In this document: positions 45,542-57,429 of the stretch, one piece after another
Position numbering within the stretch: the stretch's first letter is position 1
How the letters are laid out: each line of letters opens with the position of its first letter
Origin: Anodontia alba
Taxonomy: Eukaryota; Mollusca; Bivalvia; Lucinida; Lucinidae
Assembly: GCA_964016985.1 (NCBI GenBank)
Contig: OZ024837.1
Location: 36,462,591-36,526,590, forward strand
Direction: 5' to 3'
DNA length: 64,000 bases
Made by a program: the position numbers and the translations under genes
Notes under the pieces: generated by a model
Seen by the model: only the letters and a program-made list of their open reading frames with translations
Told to the model about the DNA's origin: nothing
Database searches by the model: none

Positions 45542-45895
45542 TATAACAGTGGGCCTCAACAATTAAAAAAAAAATGTAAGGAAATACATATATGTCATAG
45601 ATTTCAGGCATAGTATCTCTTTTATCTGTAAATTCTTTGATAGCATGTTATGAGTAAACTAAGCGATGGCAGAAATATTCAATTGTTAAATTTAAAGATG
45701 ACGATGAAAAGAAAAATGGTAAAGCGAAAGACGCAAAAGAAGTAAAATCGAGTAGGCTATTTTTTATTGATAATAGTATCTTCTGACTCGACAGACATTC
45801 AACAGATTTATATTGCGGTATGTCTAAATGACGTAAATGGGCTATCGTGCGAAGAAAGGCGGTAAAAGTAGTCATCCAGCGTTACATAGAGTGTG

Positions 45896-46201
45896 TTTGT
45901 TTGTGTTGAGGTTTTACGGCCCAGTCAACCCAATGGGGTCATGTCGAGCGCGGTCAGTTTACCTAGCCACACGTTTACTGGACAGGCTTAGTCCTCTAAG
46001 CGGTTAACCAGTATTGTGCGCATTCTTTCGCCAGAAACTGACAACTGCCCTTCTTGAATCAGCGGAAGGGAGAGAATGACCGTAGAAAATATTTCATGAT
46101 CAATCTCCACGAAAGAATGTTGCCGACCTCGGCGGGGATTGAACCCGCGACCTCCTGGTCTCCAGTCGGACGGCGCATCCAACTGAGCCACCGAGGCCAA
46201 C
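45896..46201 (-). mobile_element. Full-length tRNA-derived SINE with 13-bp target duplication
   Basis: On the minus strand the head starts GCCTCGGTGGCTCAGTTGGA (A box TGGCTCAGTTGG) and has B box GGTTCAATCC closing with CCGAGGT, so the acceptor stem pairs. Body and CAACACAAACAAAC tail follow. TACATAGAGTGTG is directly repeated at 45883-45895 and 46202-46214. Short gaps show it is young. Possibly a member of a molluscan SINE superfamily; the name cannot be assigned without a database. Confidence 0.9.
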
Positions 46202-46557
46202 TACATAGAGTGTGATGTGACTTTGAAAAGAAAACTGTCTTTCGGGTGTAAACTGAACCCTTTTAAGAACCTTTTCTATGATATTGGAAAATTGCAAAAT
46301 AATAATAATAATAATTATAATAATAATAAATAAATAAATAAATAAATAAATAAAATCTACTATTCTCGCTTATCTTCTTCTTTTTTGAAGATGCTTCTTG
46401 TTTGGACTTATGTTCAAAGACAGAAAATCATTCTTATCTGTAATAAATGAGATTGCATTGATCGGACGAAAGTCGAAAAAAGGCCCATGTAATAGGCGAA
46501 TAGCGAAGGCCCTGCTCATTTTAAGCTATGTGATTGCATTGACCATACACGCCTCAA

Positions 46558-47115
46558 CATCAGAAAACGTACCTTCTGATATACGCGTCCATCCATTACC
46601 AAAGCACGCCTATTCAAATATACTGAAAATTTTATCACCAAAAAATGAAATTTTTTAGATAAAAAATTCTTATTTTATTTTCATATTTCTGCTCTAAACA
46701 TAGATTGTTGGTACTCGTTAGAACTGCCTCACCGAGGCGGATCTAACGAGTACCCACAATCTATGTTTTTGAAAAATTGTTGGTACTCGTTAGAACCGCC
46801 TCACCGAGGAGGTTCTAACGAGTACCCACAATCTATGTTTTTGAGCAAAAATAAGAAAAATAATGTATACCCTTGTAAACACCAATTTCACTATATAATA
46901 GTGGGGTTTAATGGGAGCAAATTATATTGGTATGTTTTCGTGATGGTTTGCTCAAAACTGCCTTCATATCCGCGCAGTCTGATCAGAGCTTTCGTTGTTC
47001 ACACGAAGAAATGTTGCATTCTTGTCTATCCAAAATGCGCCCAGTGAAGATTCTGATCAGTGTTCTACTTTTCGTCTATGTGCAAAAGACACCGTTTCCC
47101 ATGTAACAACTCATT
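46558..47115 (+). mobile_element. M2 MITE interrupted by an M1 copy
   Basis: Left part 46558-46593 (CATCAGAAAACGTACCTTCT) and right part 46946-47115 (CGCGCAGTCTGATCAGAGCT and AAAAGACACCGTTTCCCATG) belong to one M2 element. The 352-bp M1 copy lies between them. Confidence 0.7.
46594..46945 (+). mobile_element. M1 MITE, copy 17, with duplicated core
   Basis: The core hairpin occurs twice in tandem (about 46697-46768 and 46776-46843), each with its own arm mutations. Total length 352 bp against about 280 in the other copies. Confidence 0.85.
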
Positions 47116-47119
47116 CATA

Positions 47120-48445
47120 TAAATGCGAAGTGTTGGCAAATAATGGCAATCAGAAGAAATCAGCGAAATGTTGTCTATCACTGTCGGTAACAAAGGATTT
47201 GTTACAAAATCCCCAGGATTTAGATTGACATTCCTCCTGCGATAAGTGTCACGAGCCTTCATTTTTTCATCATAATAGATTCCCACTGACTCCTGAGCTG
47301 GAATTATGAATGCACTTTCCTGCCACCAAGACGTAATACCCTTCGTAATTTGTCGATTTACTTTTGTGATGGATACAGGTTTGAGTGCTGATCTCGCTGG
47401 AAATCAATAGTACAATGAGACACTTGTCTTTAAGTTTCTCCTAAAATTAATGCAGGGAGAAAGCCAACGAGAAAATAAATTCAGCGATTAAGTGTCCGAC
47501 TGGTAGGGCATTGCTATAAATCACTTTTACAAGTGATTGTTATCGCATTGGCGTCATTTTTTGGCGATGGTTTTGAAATTTGAACTATACTGACTTCCAT
47601 CTCCCGTACTTACCATTTGAGGCTTATAACTTCCGTCTGCTGGCTTCATACTTCTCGATTAGCGCTTCCTACTTCCCTCTTACAACTTCATAATACAAAC
47701 TTCCTACTTCATTACTATTTTTTTTTTATTCAATTTTGTAGAAGACGTCATTTTACAGCAAAAATATCGGATTGACAAAAGATTTAAAACTAAGGTCTTT
47801 TTTAAGAAGTTGTTAAAGAAAAAAAAAAAAAAAAAAAAAAAAAAAGCCGCCACTTTGCGTGTGTGTGTGAGGGGGGCGGGGTGGGGGAGAGGGGAAACAA
47901 CTTTTGCAGACAGGAAGTAATCTCTTTAGTATCAGAAACCTTTAAAATAGGGGCTAATGTTTTGTATTGTTCGTTGTCTTATTCTTGTGTTAAATAGACC
48001 CTGAAATGGCATTGTTGCATAAAAGCAGTGTCGCACGTTATTCACAACCGTACATTAACCGGCGAAAAGCCGTGTATTAACAAGGCAATTCACGCGCTGT
48101 TAATGCACGGCTACGCAACTTTCAATATGTTCCTACCGGACCACAGATTTGCTGCCGTTACGAGATGTGTACTGCCCGGCCCTAGAAAGAACGAGCATAG
48201 TCCGTGGAAATTACGTTCGCGAGACATCGGTGAAAAGGCGAAACAAAATAGTACAAGAAGTAACACGAAATGTAGCAAGTGTTTTCAGTTTTATGCAATA
48301 ATAGCGATCGAACATGTTTTTTCAATGCATTAACATTCGCCAGGTCCCTTGGGAGGTGTTGAAAACCATGAAAAACCATGTTTGATCCCTATATTGTGAT
48401 CGATCACCTCTTTGGGGAAGAAGGAGCTAGTTGCCTTTCTTTTCT
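47120..48445. other. No firm gene; poly(A) and G-rich tracts
   Basis: A poly(A) run (47817-47845) and TTCCTACTTC-type short repeats (47630-47720). A 101-codon plus-strand frame at 48028-48333 (ITGEKPCINK-like start, HALLMHGYATFNMF) matches no family I know and has no splice or promoter support. Confidence 0.4.
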
Positions 48446-48449
48446 TTGG

Positions 48450-51400
48450 TTTGGAACAGTTAAACGCAGTATCCCAGAGGTTATTGGAGCAGTTAAACGC
48501 AGCGCCCCTGTTATTGGAACAGTTAAACGCAGTGTCCTTGATGTTGCTGGAACAGTTAAACGTAAAGCCCCAGAGGTTATTGGAACAGATAAACGTGACG
48601 CACCAGAGGTTATTGGAACAGTTAAATGCAGTGCCCCAGAGGTTATTGTAATAGTTTAATGCAGTGTCCAAGAGGTCAATGAAACAGTTAAGTGCTGTGT
48701 CCCAGAAATTATCGGAACCGCCTCAGCGGCTAGGTCATTGGAACATTTAAACGCAGTTTCCCAGAGGTAATTTGAACACTTAACACAGTATCCCATAGCT
48801 TATTGGAACAGACAGACACAGTGTACCATATGTTATTGGAACAGTTAAACGCAGTGTCCCATATTCTTTTGGAATAATTCAACGCAGTGCTTCAAAGCTT
48901 AGTGGAACAGTTAAACACAGTGTCTTAGAATTTGAACAGTTGAACGCAGTGTCCCAGAGGTTGTTGTATCAGTTACACGAAGTGTCACAAAACAGCTTGG
49001 AACGTGAACGCAGTAATCCAGAGCTTATTGGACCAGTTAAACGCATTGTCCCAGAGCTTATTCAACAGCTTAGACGCAGTGCTCCGAAGGTCATTGGAAC
49101 AGCGTCCTAGAGGTTATTGGAACAGTTAAACGCAGTGTCCCAGTGGTTACTGGAAATTAAAAAAACACAGCACCGAAGAGCTTTTTGGAACAGCCAAGTG
49201 TCGTGTTCCACGTTATGGGAAGAATTAAACGCAGTGTCCCATAGATTATAGGAACAGTCGAAACCAGCGTCCCAGAGGCTATTGTTATAGTTAAACGCAG
49301 TGTCCTAAGATTATAGGAACAGTTAAACGCAGTGTCCCTGGGTTTATTGGAACAGTTAAAAGCAGTGTCCCTGAGGTAATTGGAACACATAACGCCGTGT
49401 CTCAGAGCTTATTGGGAAACTCAAACGAAGCGTCACAGACTGGTCACAAACCAAGCGTCATTGGAACAGTTAAACGCAGTGTCCCAGACGTTATTCGAAC
49501 AGTCAAACCCAGCGTCCCAGAGCTTCTTGGAAAGCCAAATCCAGCGTCCCAGAGGCTATTGGATTAGTTAAACGCAATATCCCAGATGTTATTGGAACGG
49601 TTAAAGGCAGTGTCTCAGAGCTTATTAGAACAGTCAAACGCAACGTCCCATAGGTTATTGGAACAGTTAAACTCGATGTCCCAGATATTATTGAATCAGT
49701 TAAACGCAAGGTCCCAGAGCTTATTGGATTATTCATATCCAGCGTCTCTGAGGTTACTCAAACATTTACATGCAGTGTCCCAGATGTTATTGAAACAGTT
49801 AAAAGCAGCGGACAAGAGGTTATTGGAACGGCTCAACGCAGTGTCCAAAAGTTTATTTGAACAGTTGAACGCAGTGTCCCAGAGGTCATTGGAACAGTTA
49901 AACGCAGGGCACCAGAGGTGATTGGAACAGTTTAATATAGCGTTCCAGATGTTATTGGAACAGTTAAACATGAAGCACCAGAGGCTGTTTGAACAATTAA
50001 ACGCTGTGTGCAAGAGGTTAGTGAAACACTTAAACGTGAAGCACCAGAGGTTATTGGAACAGTTAAACGCAGCTTCCCAGATGTCAATGGAACAGTTAAA
50101 CGTGAAGCACCAGAGGTTATTGGAACAGATAAACGTGAAGCACGATATGTTATTGGAACTAATAAACGCAGTGCCCAAGAGGTTATTGTAACAGTTAAAC
50201 GCAGTGTCCAAGAGGTAATTTTAACAGTTAACACAGTCTCCCCTAGTTCAATTGAACAGTCAAAAGCAGTGTCCCAGATGTTACTGGAACAGTTAAACGC
50301 AATGTCCCATATTCTATTGGAACAGTTCAACGCAGTGTCCCAGAGTTTATTGGAACTGGCACAAAATGTAAAACGCAGTGTCCCAAAGCTTATTGGATTA
50401 GTTAAACGCAGTGTCCCAGAGCTTATTAGAACAGTTAAACGTCGCTGAGGTTATTGGAACAGTTAAATGAAGTGTCCATGAGCTTATTGGAACGATTAAA
50501 CGCAACGTCCCTGAGGTAATTTGAACACTTAAACTCAGTGTCCAAGAGAGTATTGGAACAGTTAAATTCAGTGTCCCAGAGGTTATTGGAATAGTTAAAC
50601 GCAATGTTCCTAAGGTTATTGGAACAGTTAAACGCAGTGTCTTAGAAGTTATTGGTGCAGTTAAAAGCAGTGTCCCAGAGGTTATTGGAAGTTAAAACGC
50701 AGCACCCAGAGCTTATAAGAATAGTTAAATGCCGTGTCTCAGATGTCATTGGAATAATTAAACGCAGTGTCCCGTAGGTTATAGGAACAGTCAAACCCAG
50801 CGTCTCAGAGACCATTGATATAGATAAACGCAGGTCCCTATGGTTATATGAACAGTTAAAGGCAGTGTCCCAGGGGATATTGCAACAGCTAAAGGCAGTG
50901 TCCCAAAGGTAATTGGAACATATAACACAATGTCCCAGAGCTTATTGGGAAACTCAAATCAAGCGTCCAAGACATTATTGGAACAGTTAAACGCAGTGTT
51001 CCATAGGCTATTGGAATAGTCAAACCCGGCGTCCTAGAGGTTATTGGAACAGTTAAACGCAGTGTCCCAGATGTTTTTCGAACAATCAAAGCCAGAGTCC
51101 GTGAGCTTATTGGAACAGTCAAATCCAGCGTCCCCGAGGTTATTGGAATACATGTAGTTAAACGCAATCCCAGATGTTATTGGAACGGTTAAACGCAGTG
51201 TCTCAGAGCTTATTAGAACAGTCTAAGCCAGCGTCCGTGAGCTTATTGGAACTGTCAAATCCAGCGTCCCAGAGGTTATTGGAATACATGTAGTTAAACG
51301 CAATATCCCATATGTTATTGGAACAATTAAACTCAGTGTCCCAGATGTTATTGAATCATTTAAACGCAGTGTCCCAGAGCTTATTGGGTTATTCAAATCT

Positions 51401-51905
51401 GGCGTCCAGAGGTTATTGAAACAGTTACAGATGTTCTTGGAGCAGTTAATCGCAGCGCCAAAAAGATTATTGGAACAGTTAAAGGCAGTGTCCCAGAATT
51501 TATTTGAACAGTTGAACGCAGTGTCCCAGAGGTTATTGGAACACTTAAACGCAGTGTCCTAGAGGTTAGTGAAACAAGTAAATGCAGTGTCCCAGAGCTT
51601 ATTGGAAAAGTTAAACGCGTCGCCCCAGAGGTTATTTGAACACTATCGCAGTGTCCCAAATGCTACTGGAACAATTAAATGCAGTGTCCCAGAGGTAATG
51701 GAACATTTTAACGCAATGTCTCAGAGGTTATTGGAACAGTTAAACGCAGTGCGCCCGAAGTTATTGGAAAATTTAAACGCAGTTCCCTGGAGGTTATTGG
51801 CACAGTTAAACGCAGTGTGCGGGAAGTTATTGGAACAGTTAAACGCAGTGTGCGAGACATTATTTGAACAGACAAACGGGAAGCACCAGAAGTGATTGGA
51901 ACTAT
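48450..51905 (+). repeat. 33-bp minisatellite, about 105 units (3.45 kb)
   Basis: Unit TTATTGGAACAGTTAAACGC, AGTGTCCCAGAGG. Because 33 is a multiple of three, two of three frames on each strand stay open unit by unit (LLEQLNAVSQR or VIGTVKRSVPE on plus). Indels break every frame within about 160 codons. Higher-order duplication is visible (51080-51180 against 51215-51310 share AGCTTATTGGAACTGTCAAA-type blocks and ATACATGTAG). Treated as non-coding. Confidence 0.9.
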
Positions 51906-51988
51906 GTAATGATACCTGCCCTAAAGTGCATTTATTTGATCTGCATGCTTTTGGACCAGACTTAAAAGCCGTTTTCTGTCAATATTAC

Positions 51989-52267
51989 CATCACGAAAAC
52001 ATGCCTATATAATTTTGACCCCCTTAAACCCCACTTTTATATAGTAAAACTGGGGTTTACAGGGGTATACATTATTTTTCTTATTTCTGCTCAAAAACAT
52101 AGGTTGTGGGTACTCGTTAGAACCGCCTCGCTGAGGCGGTTCTAACAAGTACCCATAATCTATGTTTCGAGCAGAAATAAGAAAAATATCAGAAGATTTT
52201 ATCTGAAAATTTTCCTTTTTTGGTTGTAAAATTTTCAATATATTTGAATAGGCATGTTTGCATAATG
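51989..52267 (-). mobile_element. M1 MITE, copy 18
   Basis: Complete; sits between two unrelated minisatellites. Right end altered (GTTTGCATAATG). Confidence 0.85.
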
Positions 52268-52399
52268 CTTAGCATATGTTTCATTTATCATTTATTGAAG
52301 GAATGTGATTCTTCACAAATGCAAATAAAAGCAATATTTTGTTTATCTCTACAATGAAATTAAGTTAACTGCCAACGTTGTTTTGTAATCGCAATACAT

Positions 52400-53420
52400 T
52401 TCCTCCGCATGGTCTATTTTAAAAGGGAAATTTCCTCCGGTTGGGTCTACTTTAAGGAGCGAAAAATACTCCGCTTGGGTCTACTTTAAAAGGAAAAAAC
52501 GTTCCTCTGCTTGGGTCCGCTTTAAAAAGAAAAAAAAATCCTCCCCTCGGGTCTAGGTTAAAAGGAAAAAAAATCCTCCGTTTGGGTAACTGAAAAGAAA
52601 AAAAAATCTGTCTAGGTCTCTTTTAAAAGAAAAGAATTTCCTCGCTTTGAATCTACTTTAATAGGGAAGAATAATTTAAAAAGACAGAATGTCCTCTTTT
52701 TGCGCTTACTTTTAAAGGGAAGAAATCTCTTGGGTCTACTTAAAAAGGGAAGAATCGCCCTTGGGTTTACTTTAAAAATAAAAGAATTTACTCCCCCCTT
52801 GGGTCTACTTTAAAAGGAAAGAGTTTTCTCCCCGTTGGTCTACTTTAAAAGGGAAAAATTTCCTTCCCTTTGATCTACTCCAAACGAGATTTTTTTTTCC
52901 ACTCGCATCTATTTTAAAAGAAAAACATTTCCTCCCCTTGTAACTATATTGAAATGAAAGAATTTCCTCCTCTTGAATCTACTTTAAAATAGAATAATTT
53001 ATTCTACTTGGGGTTGCTGTGAAAGGAAAGAATTTACTTCCCTTGGTCTATTTTAAAGGGAAAGAATTTCTTTTCCTTTGGTCTACTTAAAAAAGGAAAA
53101 AATTTCCTCCACATGGGTCTACTTTTAAGAGAAAATAAAATCCTGCGCTTAGGTCTTCTTTAAAAGTAAAGACTTTTCTCCAGTTAGGGCTACTTTAAAC
53201 GGACAGAATTTCCTCCCCTTTGGTCTACTTTAAAAGGAAGAAATTTCCTCAACTTGGACCTACTTGAAGAAGTTTCTCTCCTTGGGTCTTCTTTAAAAGG
53301 GGAAAATCGCACCCCGGCCCCTTGGGTCTACTTTAAAACCAAAGAATTTCCTCCCCTTGTGTCTATAAAGAAATAATTTACTCCCCTTGGGTCTACTTTA
53401 AAAGGAAATAATTTGCTCCT
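52400..53420 (+). repeat. About 36-bp minisatellite, near 28 units
   Basis: Unit TTTCCTCCCCTTGGGTCTAC, TTTAAAAGGGAAAGAA: alternating pyrimidine-rich and purine-rich halves. Highly degenerate. Confidence 0.85.
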
Positions 53421-53487
53421 TAAGTGGAGCACATTCCTTCTGTTTTAAAAAATGACCCCTTTACATAGGTAAATAATTCTGACAGAG

Positions 53488-53590
53488 CCCAGTGGGCACA
53501 CAACGTTAAAATTACCTCGTATCAACGTTGATGCGACGTGATCGCATCGACGTTGATACGACGTCATTTTGATGTTGTTTACCTACTGGG
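53488..53590. mobile_element. Foldback element (CACACAACGTT family), complete
   Basis: 103 bp from CCCAGTGGGCACACAACG to TGTTGTTTACCTACTGGG; arms CGTATCAACGTTGATGCGAC pair around GTGATCGCAT. Confidence 0.8.
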
Positions 53591-53622
53591 AGTCGCCTTG
53601 CCTGAAAGTGTATCAATTATCT

Positions 53623-53776
53623 TTAACGCTTAGCACTCTGGGTAAAATTTTCAGCAGACGACATTTTGAAATATTTTCTAATATTTCCCAGGAAGCAGGA
53701 TTTATCATTTCTTGCAAATTGTCTCCATCATCGATTTGTCGTCTAATGAATTTGCCCAGAGAGTGGTAAAGGTTAA
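53623..53776. mobile_element. TTAA-flanked element, short copy
   Basis: TTAACGCTTAGCACTCTGGG at the left and CCCAGAGAGTGGTAAAGGTTAA at the right; one arm of the internal palindrome is deleted. Close to 45330-45541. Confidence 0.75.
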
Positions 53777-54015
53777 TTGTTCGACTATTTAACTTATATA
53801 CGGGATCTTTTATCGAGACACGGCTCTAACATTAGGCAGATTGCGAACCACAAATGCTATCGAATAGCAAATTGATTGCCCTAACAGTTCGTTGATGGAT
53901 ATTTATTGATAATCAATTAAAGAACACGACTTTATGTCTTCCTTAATAGCAAAGAATGGTCTTAAATTAGCCTGCTAAAAGACTTGGCTGTGATAGTGGA
54001 ATACATCAGGAAACC

Positions 54016-54121
54016 TTAAGGCTAAGCATGCTGGGTAAAATTTTCAGCAGACTTTTTTGATTTTTTTTTTCCAGAAAATGGGCTTTAACATTTCATGCAA
54101 TTTGTCTCCTTAGGAGATAAT
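54016..54121. mobile_element. TTAA-type element, left half only
   Basis: TTAAGGCTAAGCATGCTGGG, AATTTTCAGCAGAC and the arm CATTTCATGCAATTTGTCTC, then lost. Confidence 0.6.
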
Positions 54122-54164
54122 GGAAGTACATCAGCTAGCAACCCCTCAATTGGCAGGTATCAAA

Positions 54165-54290
54165 AATTGAAACTTTGCAATTTCACCACTTCTTCTTTTG
54201 GCTCCAGCAAACACACACAGAAACATTTATTTCTTTGAAACAATCAGGAAATTATACACAAACATTTTTTTTCTTCAAATTAGAATGATG
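54165..54290 (+). repeat. Dispersed repeat, copy B
   Basis: CACTTCTTCTTTTGGCTCC and AACATTTATTTCTTTG match 38985-39110. Confidence 0.6.
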
Positions 54291-54639
54291 AATTTTAATT
54301 CATCTTTGTTATTGACCAATCACTGGTCGCTTACACAAAATAACTACCCCGGGCTTGGTTCCACTTTTTTTTTGTCACAATTGGTTCCCTGTGCCCTTGA
54401 AGACACTGGCACAGATTTTGTAGGTCACGGCCGGTGTAAGGGTAATTTGTACCCCAGATGATTTTCTACTTTCATATACAAACAACTACCTAAAATGTAC
54501 AATTTTACAGCCTACAGCAGATTTGCCTGAATTATACATTTTGACCAATCATGCCATCAAAGCAGGCAAGAAAAAAACAAAACAAAAAAACTTAAGAAAC
54601 AAGCAAGAAATTATTCAATAAACCTCAATGACTCCAACA

Positions 54640-54760
54640 CCGATAGCTCGTTTACCATGGCTAATTCGAACTCGTTTTTGAGTCCCTAGGAAATTCTCTT
54701 GATAGTCCAAGAAAGCAAATATTTATGGATGTTTTAGGGAAATTTTCTAAATTTGTCATA
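54640..54760 (-). mobile_element. pogo-type MITE fragment
   Basis: GATAGCTCGTTTACCATGGC, TTCGAACTCGTTTTTGAGTC and GTTTTAGGGAAATTTTC match one half of the 632-960 element; the core hairpin is absent. Confidence 0.55.
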
Positions 54761-54764
54761 GGTG

Positions 54765-55140
54765 AAGTAAAATCAAAATCAACACAGCAGTATAACTGTA
54801 ACATGTTTCGGATATATTCCTTCTTCAGACAGTATACATAATAACAACATGAAAAGGAAATGATGTTAAAGCGCCAAATGACGTTGACGTCGGCAGGAAG
54901 TGATGTTAAAAGCGCCAAAACGACACTGACGTTATTGGGTTATATGCTTTAAAATGCTAATTGAAACACTGTAAATGGATCAAAAATACTTGCATAGTAA
55001 ATGATACAAAGGTTTCCATAAATAATAGGTCCTATAGTAGTGCGTAATATGGAAACAACAGTTGCGTCTCAAAATTAAATTGTAAAAAGTCAATAAAATC
55101 AATTGAGCCTGTGTGCATCAATTTCCACAAGACACATTTA
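54765..55140. other. No recognised feature
   Basis: A short direct repeat of GATGTTAAAGCGCCAAATGACG (54862) and GATGTTAAAAGCGCCAAAACGAC (54902) is all that stands out. Confidence 0.45.
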
Positions 55141-55143
55141 GTA

Positions 55144-55173
55144 CAAAATTATATAAGCATGTTTTCATGATGA
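55144..55173 (+). mobile_element. Solo M1 right end
   Basis: ACAAAATTATATAAGCATGT and TTTCATGATG match only the last 30 bp of M1. Confidence 0.6.
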
Positions 55174-55765
55174 TAAGCTACAGGAAGGTATTATTTTTTA
55201 TCGAATGCTAATGTTTCTCTGCAGCAAGCCATACGTTTGTTATCTGCTATTCATTAACTGCAGGAATGGAATGTTTTGTCGCCTGCTTATAATTTTTTGC
55301 AGCAAAACAAACGTTGTTGTCTGCTAATCATAGATAATCATAATGATGACATGCAGATTCCACTCATAAGTGTACCTATCATATGATATTTAATATGATA
55401 TTTAAGAACATATGTATTGACGAGCCTTGGCGAGCAAAAAAATTAAATGAAATTATTAAATGGGTTGAATAAAAATCATATAAAAGAAACGTAAATGTTA
55501 GATGCTACTTATCATATCACCGAAAAATTGCGTTTTATATTCATTTCCTGCTCGCCTCGTCGCTGCTTCGCTATTCGTAAACACCACGTTGTTATGAACG
55601 TTAATTAGTACACGCCATAACCAAGAGTTATTACACTACATGTATACTAATGTAATAGTGTAATATGACTTTTAATGCAAAGTTGCTGTAATGCTACATA
55701 TGATAAAAACAAAACAAAACAAAAAAAAAAAAACAAAAAAAACTTTTACACTTTATTGTTTAAAC

Positions 55766-56044
55766 CATTACAAAAACATATCTATTCAAATATACTGAAA
55801 ATTTTACCAGCAAAAAATGAATATTTTCAGGTGAAAAAAATCTGTTATTTTCCATATTTCTGCTCAAAGCATAGATTGTGGGTACTCGTTAGAACCGCCT
55901 CGATGAGGCGGTTCTAACGAGTACCCACAATCTATGTTTTTGAGCAGAAATAAGGAAGATAATGTATACCCCTGTAAACCCCAGTTTTACTATATAAAAG
56001 TGGGGTTTAAGGGGGTCAATATCATATAGGCATGTTTTCAGATG
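55766..56044 (+). mobile_element. M1 MITE, copy 19
   Basis: Complete; core at 55874-55941 is a perfect palindrome around CGATGAGG apart from the loop. Confidence 0.9.
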
Positions 56045-56049
56045 CTCCT

Positions 56050-56450
56050 ATCCTTTCCTTGGAGCTGCTGTATGTCTGTCATGCTTTGCTATTACGTATA
56101 TTTATGCGTTCAGATTGAAGCTTTTAATTACAGTGTAAATGATACTGAATGATTTGGTGGCTTTCGAACTGTCAGAAGTATTGGTTGAATGATTTATCGC
56201 CTTGAAAATGAATCTTTTTGGTGTAACTCGGTTTTTGTCGATGGACAGTAAATCCCAAAGGATGGCATCAATTTACAGCTGCCATTCTCGGAGCGAGAGA
56301 GATTCCATCTCCATTAGATGGGCGGCGTCAAGCGAAAATGAACCTCCGAGTACTCTCCGAATATGCGCAAAATGTGCGGATTCAGATCATCTTGAGTATA
56401 CAAGGTTTCACCCAGGCCTTTGCTAGCCATAAATACATTCTATAGTATCC
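56050..56450. other. No recognised gene
   Basis: A 74-codon frame at 56202-56426 lacks family resemblance; its end (AGATCATCTTGAG) runs into an M2-like fragment. Confidence 0.4.
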
Positions 56451-56454
56451 AATG

Positions 56455-56560
56455 AGTCTATTTGCGGACAGTGAAGTTGCGGATGCGCAGGCTGATCTGG
56501 GCCTTTGCTGACCGCAAATGCCCGAAGACATGTTTACGCATGGCGAGGCCCAGATATTTT
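56455..56560. mobile_element. Hairpin element (GCGGACAG family), partial
   Basis: TTTGCGGACAGTGAAGTTGC and CTGATCTGGGCCTTTGCTGA, then CCGAAGACATGTTTACG; relative of 13683-13790. Confidence 0.55.
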
Positions 56561-56635
56561 TGCCGTATAATTTAATGTTAGTCAGAAACTAATGCACGAC
56601 GCACGGTGTTAATTTTTGTAACATTTTGATGTTAC

Positions 56636-56887
56636 AAACGAACTTCAGTGGTTCGAACATCTTTGGAACCATGGATATTTGTTCTAAGCATGGGTTGTTC
56701 CAGCCTCTGAAGGTTAATCATAGCGCCAGGTCATGAGGCAATTAGGGATCATTTTGGGGTATCTTTTCGATCTTCTATAATATAATGGTACGAGTATCCC
56801 TAAATATTTGTTTTCTTGGGAATCCCCTAGGGGCTCAAAGAACGATTGCGAATCAGCCAAGGTAAACGAGCCATTGGTGTTCGAGCC
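56636..56887 (+). mobile_element. pogo-type MITE, core deleted, cut by M1
   Basis: GAACTTCAGTGGTTCGAACA to AACGAGCCATTGGTGTTCGA corresponds to the 632-960 element but lacks the hairpin (short GGTACGAGTATCCC remnant). The right terminus is replaced by the M1 copy at 56888. Confidence 0.65.
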
Positions 56888-57146
56888 CATTACGAAAGCA
56901 CCCCTATTCAAATATATTGAAAATTTCACCACCAAAAACTGAAAGTTTTCAGATAAAAGTTTTTATATTTTTTTCATATTTCTGCTCAAAACATAGATTG
57001 TGGGTACTCATTAGAACAGCCTCACCGAGGCGGTTCTAACGAGTATCACAATCTATGTTTTTGCGCAGAAATAAGAAAAAATAATGTATATCCCTGTAAA
57101 CCCCAGTTTTACTATATAAAAGTGGGGTTTAAGGGGGTCAAATATA
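56888..57146 (+). mobile_element. M1 MITE, copy 20, right end lost
   Basis: Stops after AAGGGGGTCAAATATATGC; core present at 56994-57056 with two mismatches. Confidence 0.85.
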
Positions 57147-57383
57147 TGCTATCTTCCTTTATAAATGAAACCACTCCGGTAGAAAAGAATTTGACTTCCG
57201 GGAAAGATAATTCTCCGAAAGTGACGCTAATCTTTACCCTTTGAATATTGATACCAGAGCTACTTTAGATGTGACGAAAATCACAGGAGCTTCACTTTTG
57301 TATCAAACTGATTTTCCCAGACTGTTGTTTTGATAATTATAATGTCCGTAAAATTAATAAGTGTTCTGATACTCTCTAGGTTT

Positions 57384-57416
<33 letters not shown>

Positions 57417-57429
57417 CTTTCACTGCGCC

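Noticed and set aside
45896..46201. Possible functional tRNA gene
   Set aside because: The tRNA-like head continues directly into a conserved 230-bp body and tail and has a 13-bp target duplication, so it is a SINE.
48028..48333. 101-codon plus-strand frame
   Set aside because: Unrecognised, isolated, no splice or promoter signal; kept only as a note in the region entry.
48378..51895. Series of 80-160-codon frames on both strands
   Set aside because: All are readings of the 33-bp minisatellite, open because 33 is divisible by three; none extends across the array.
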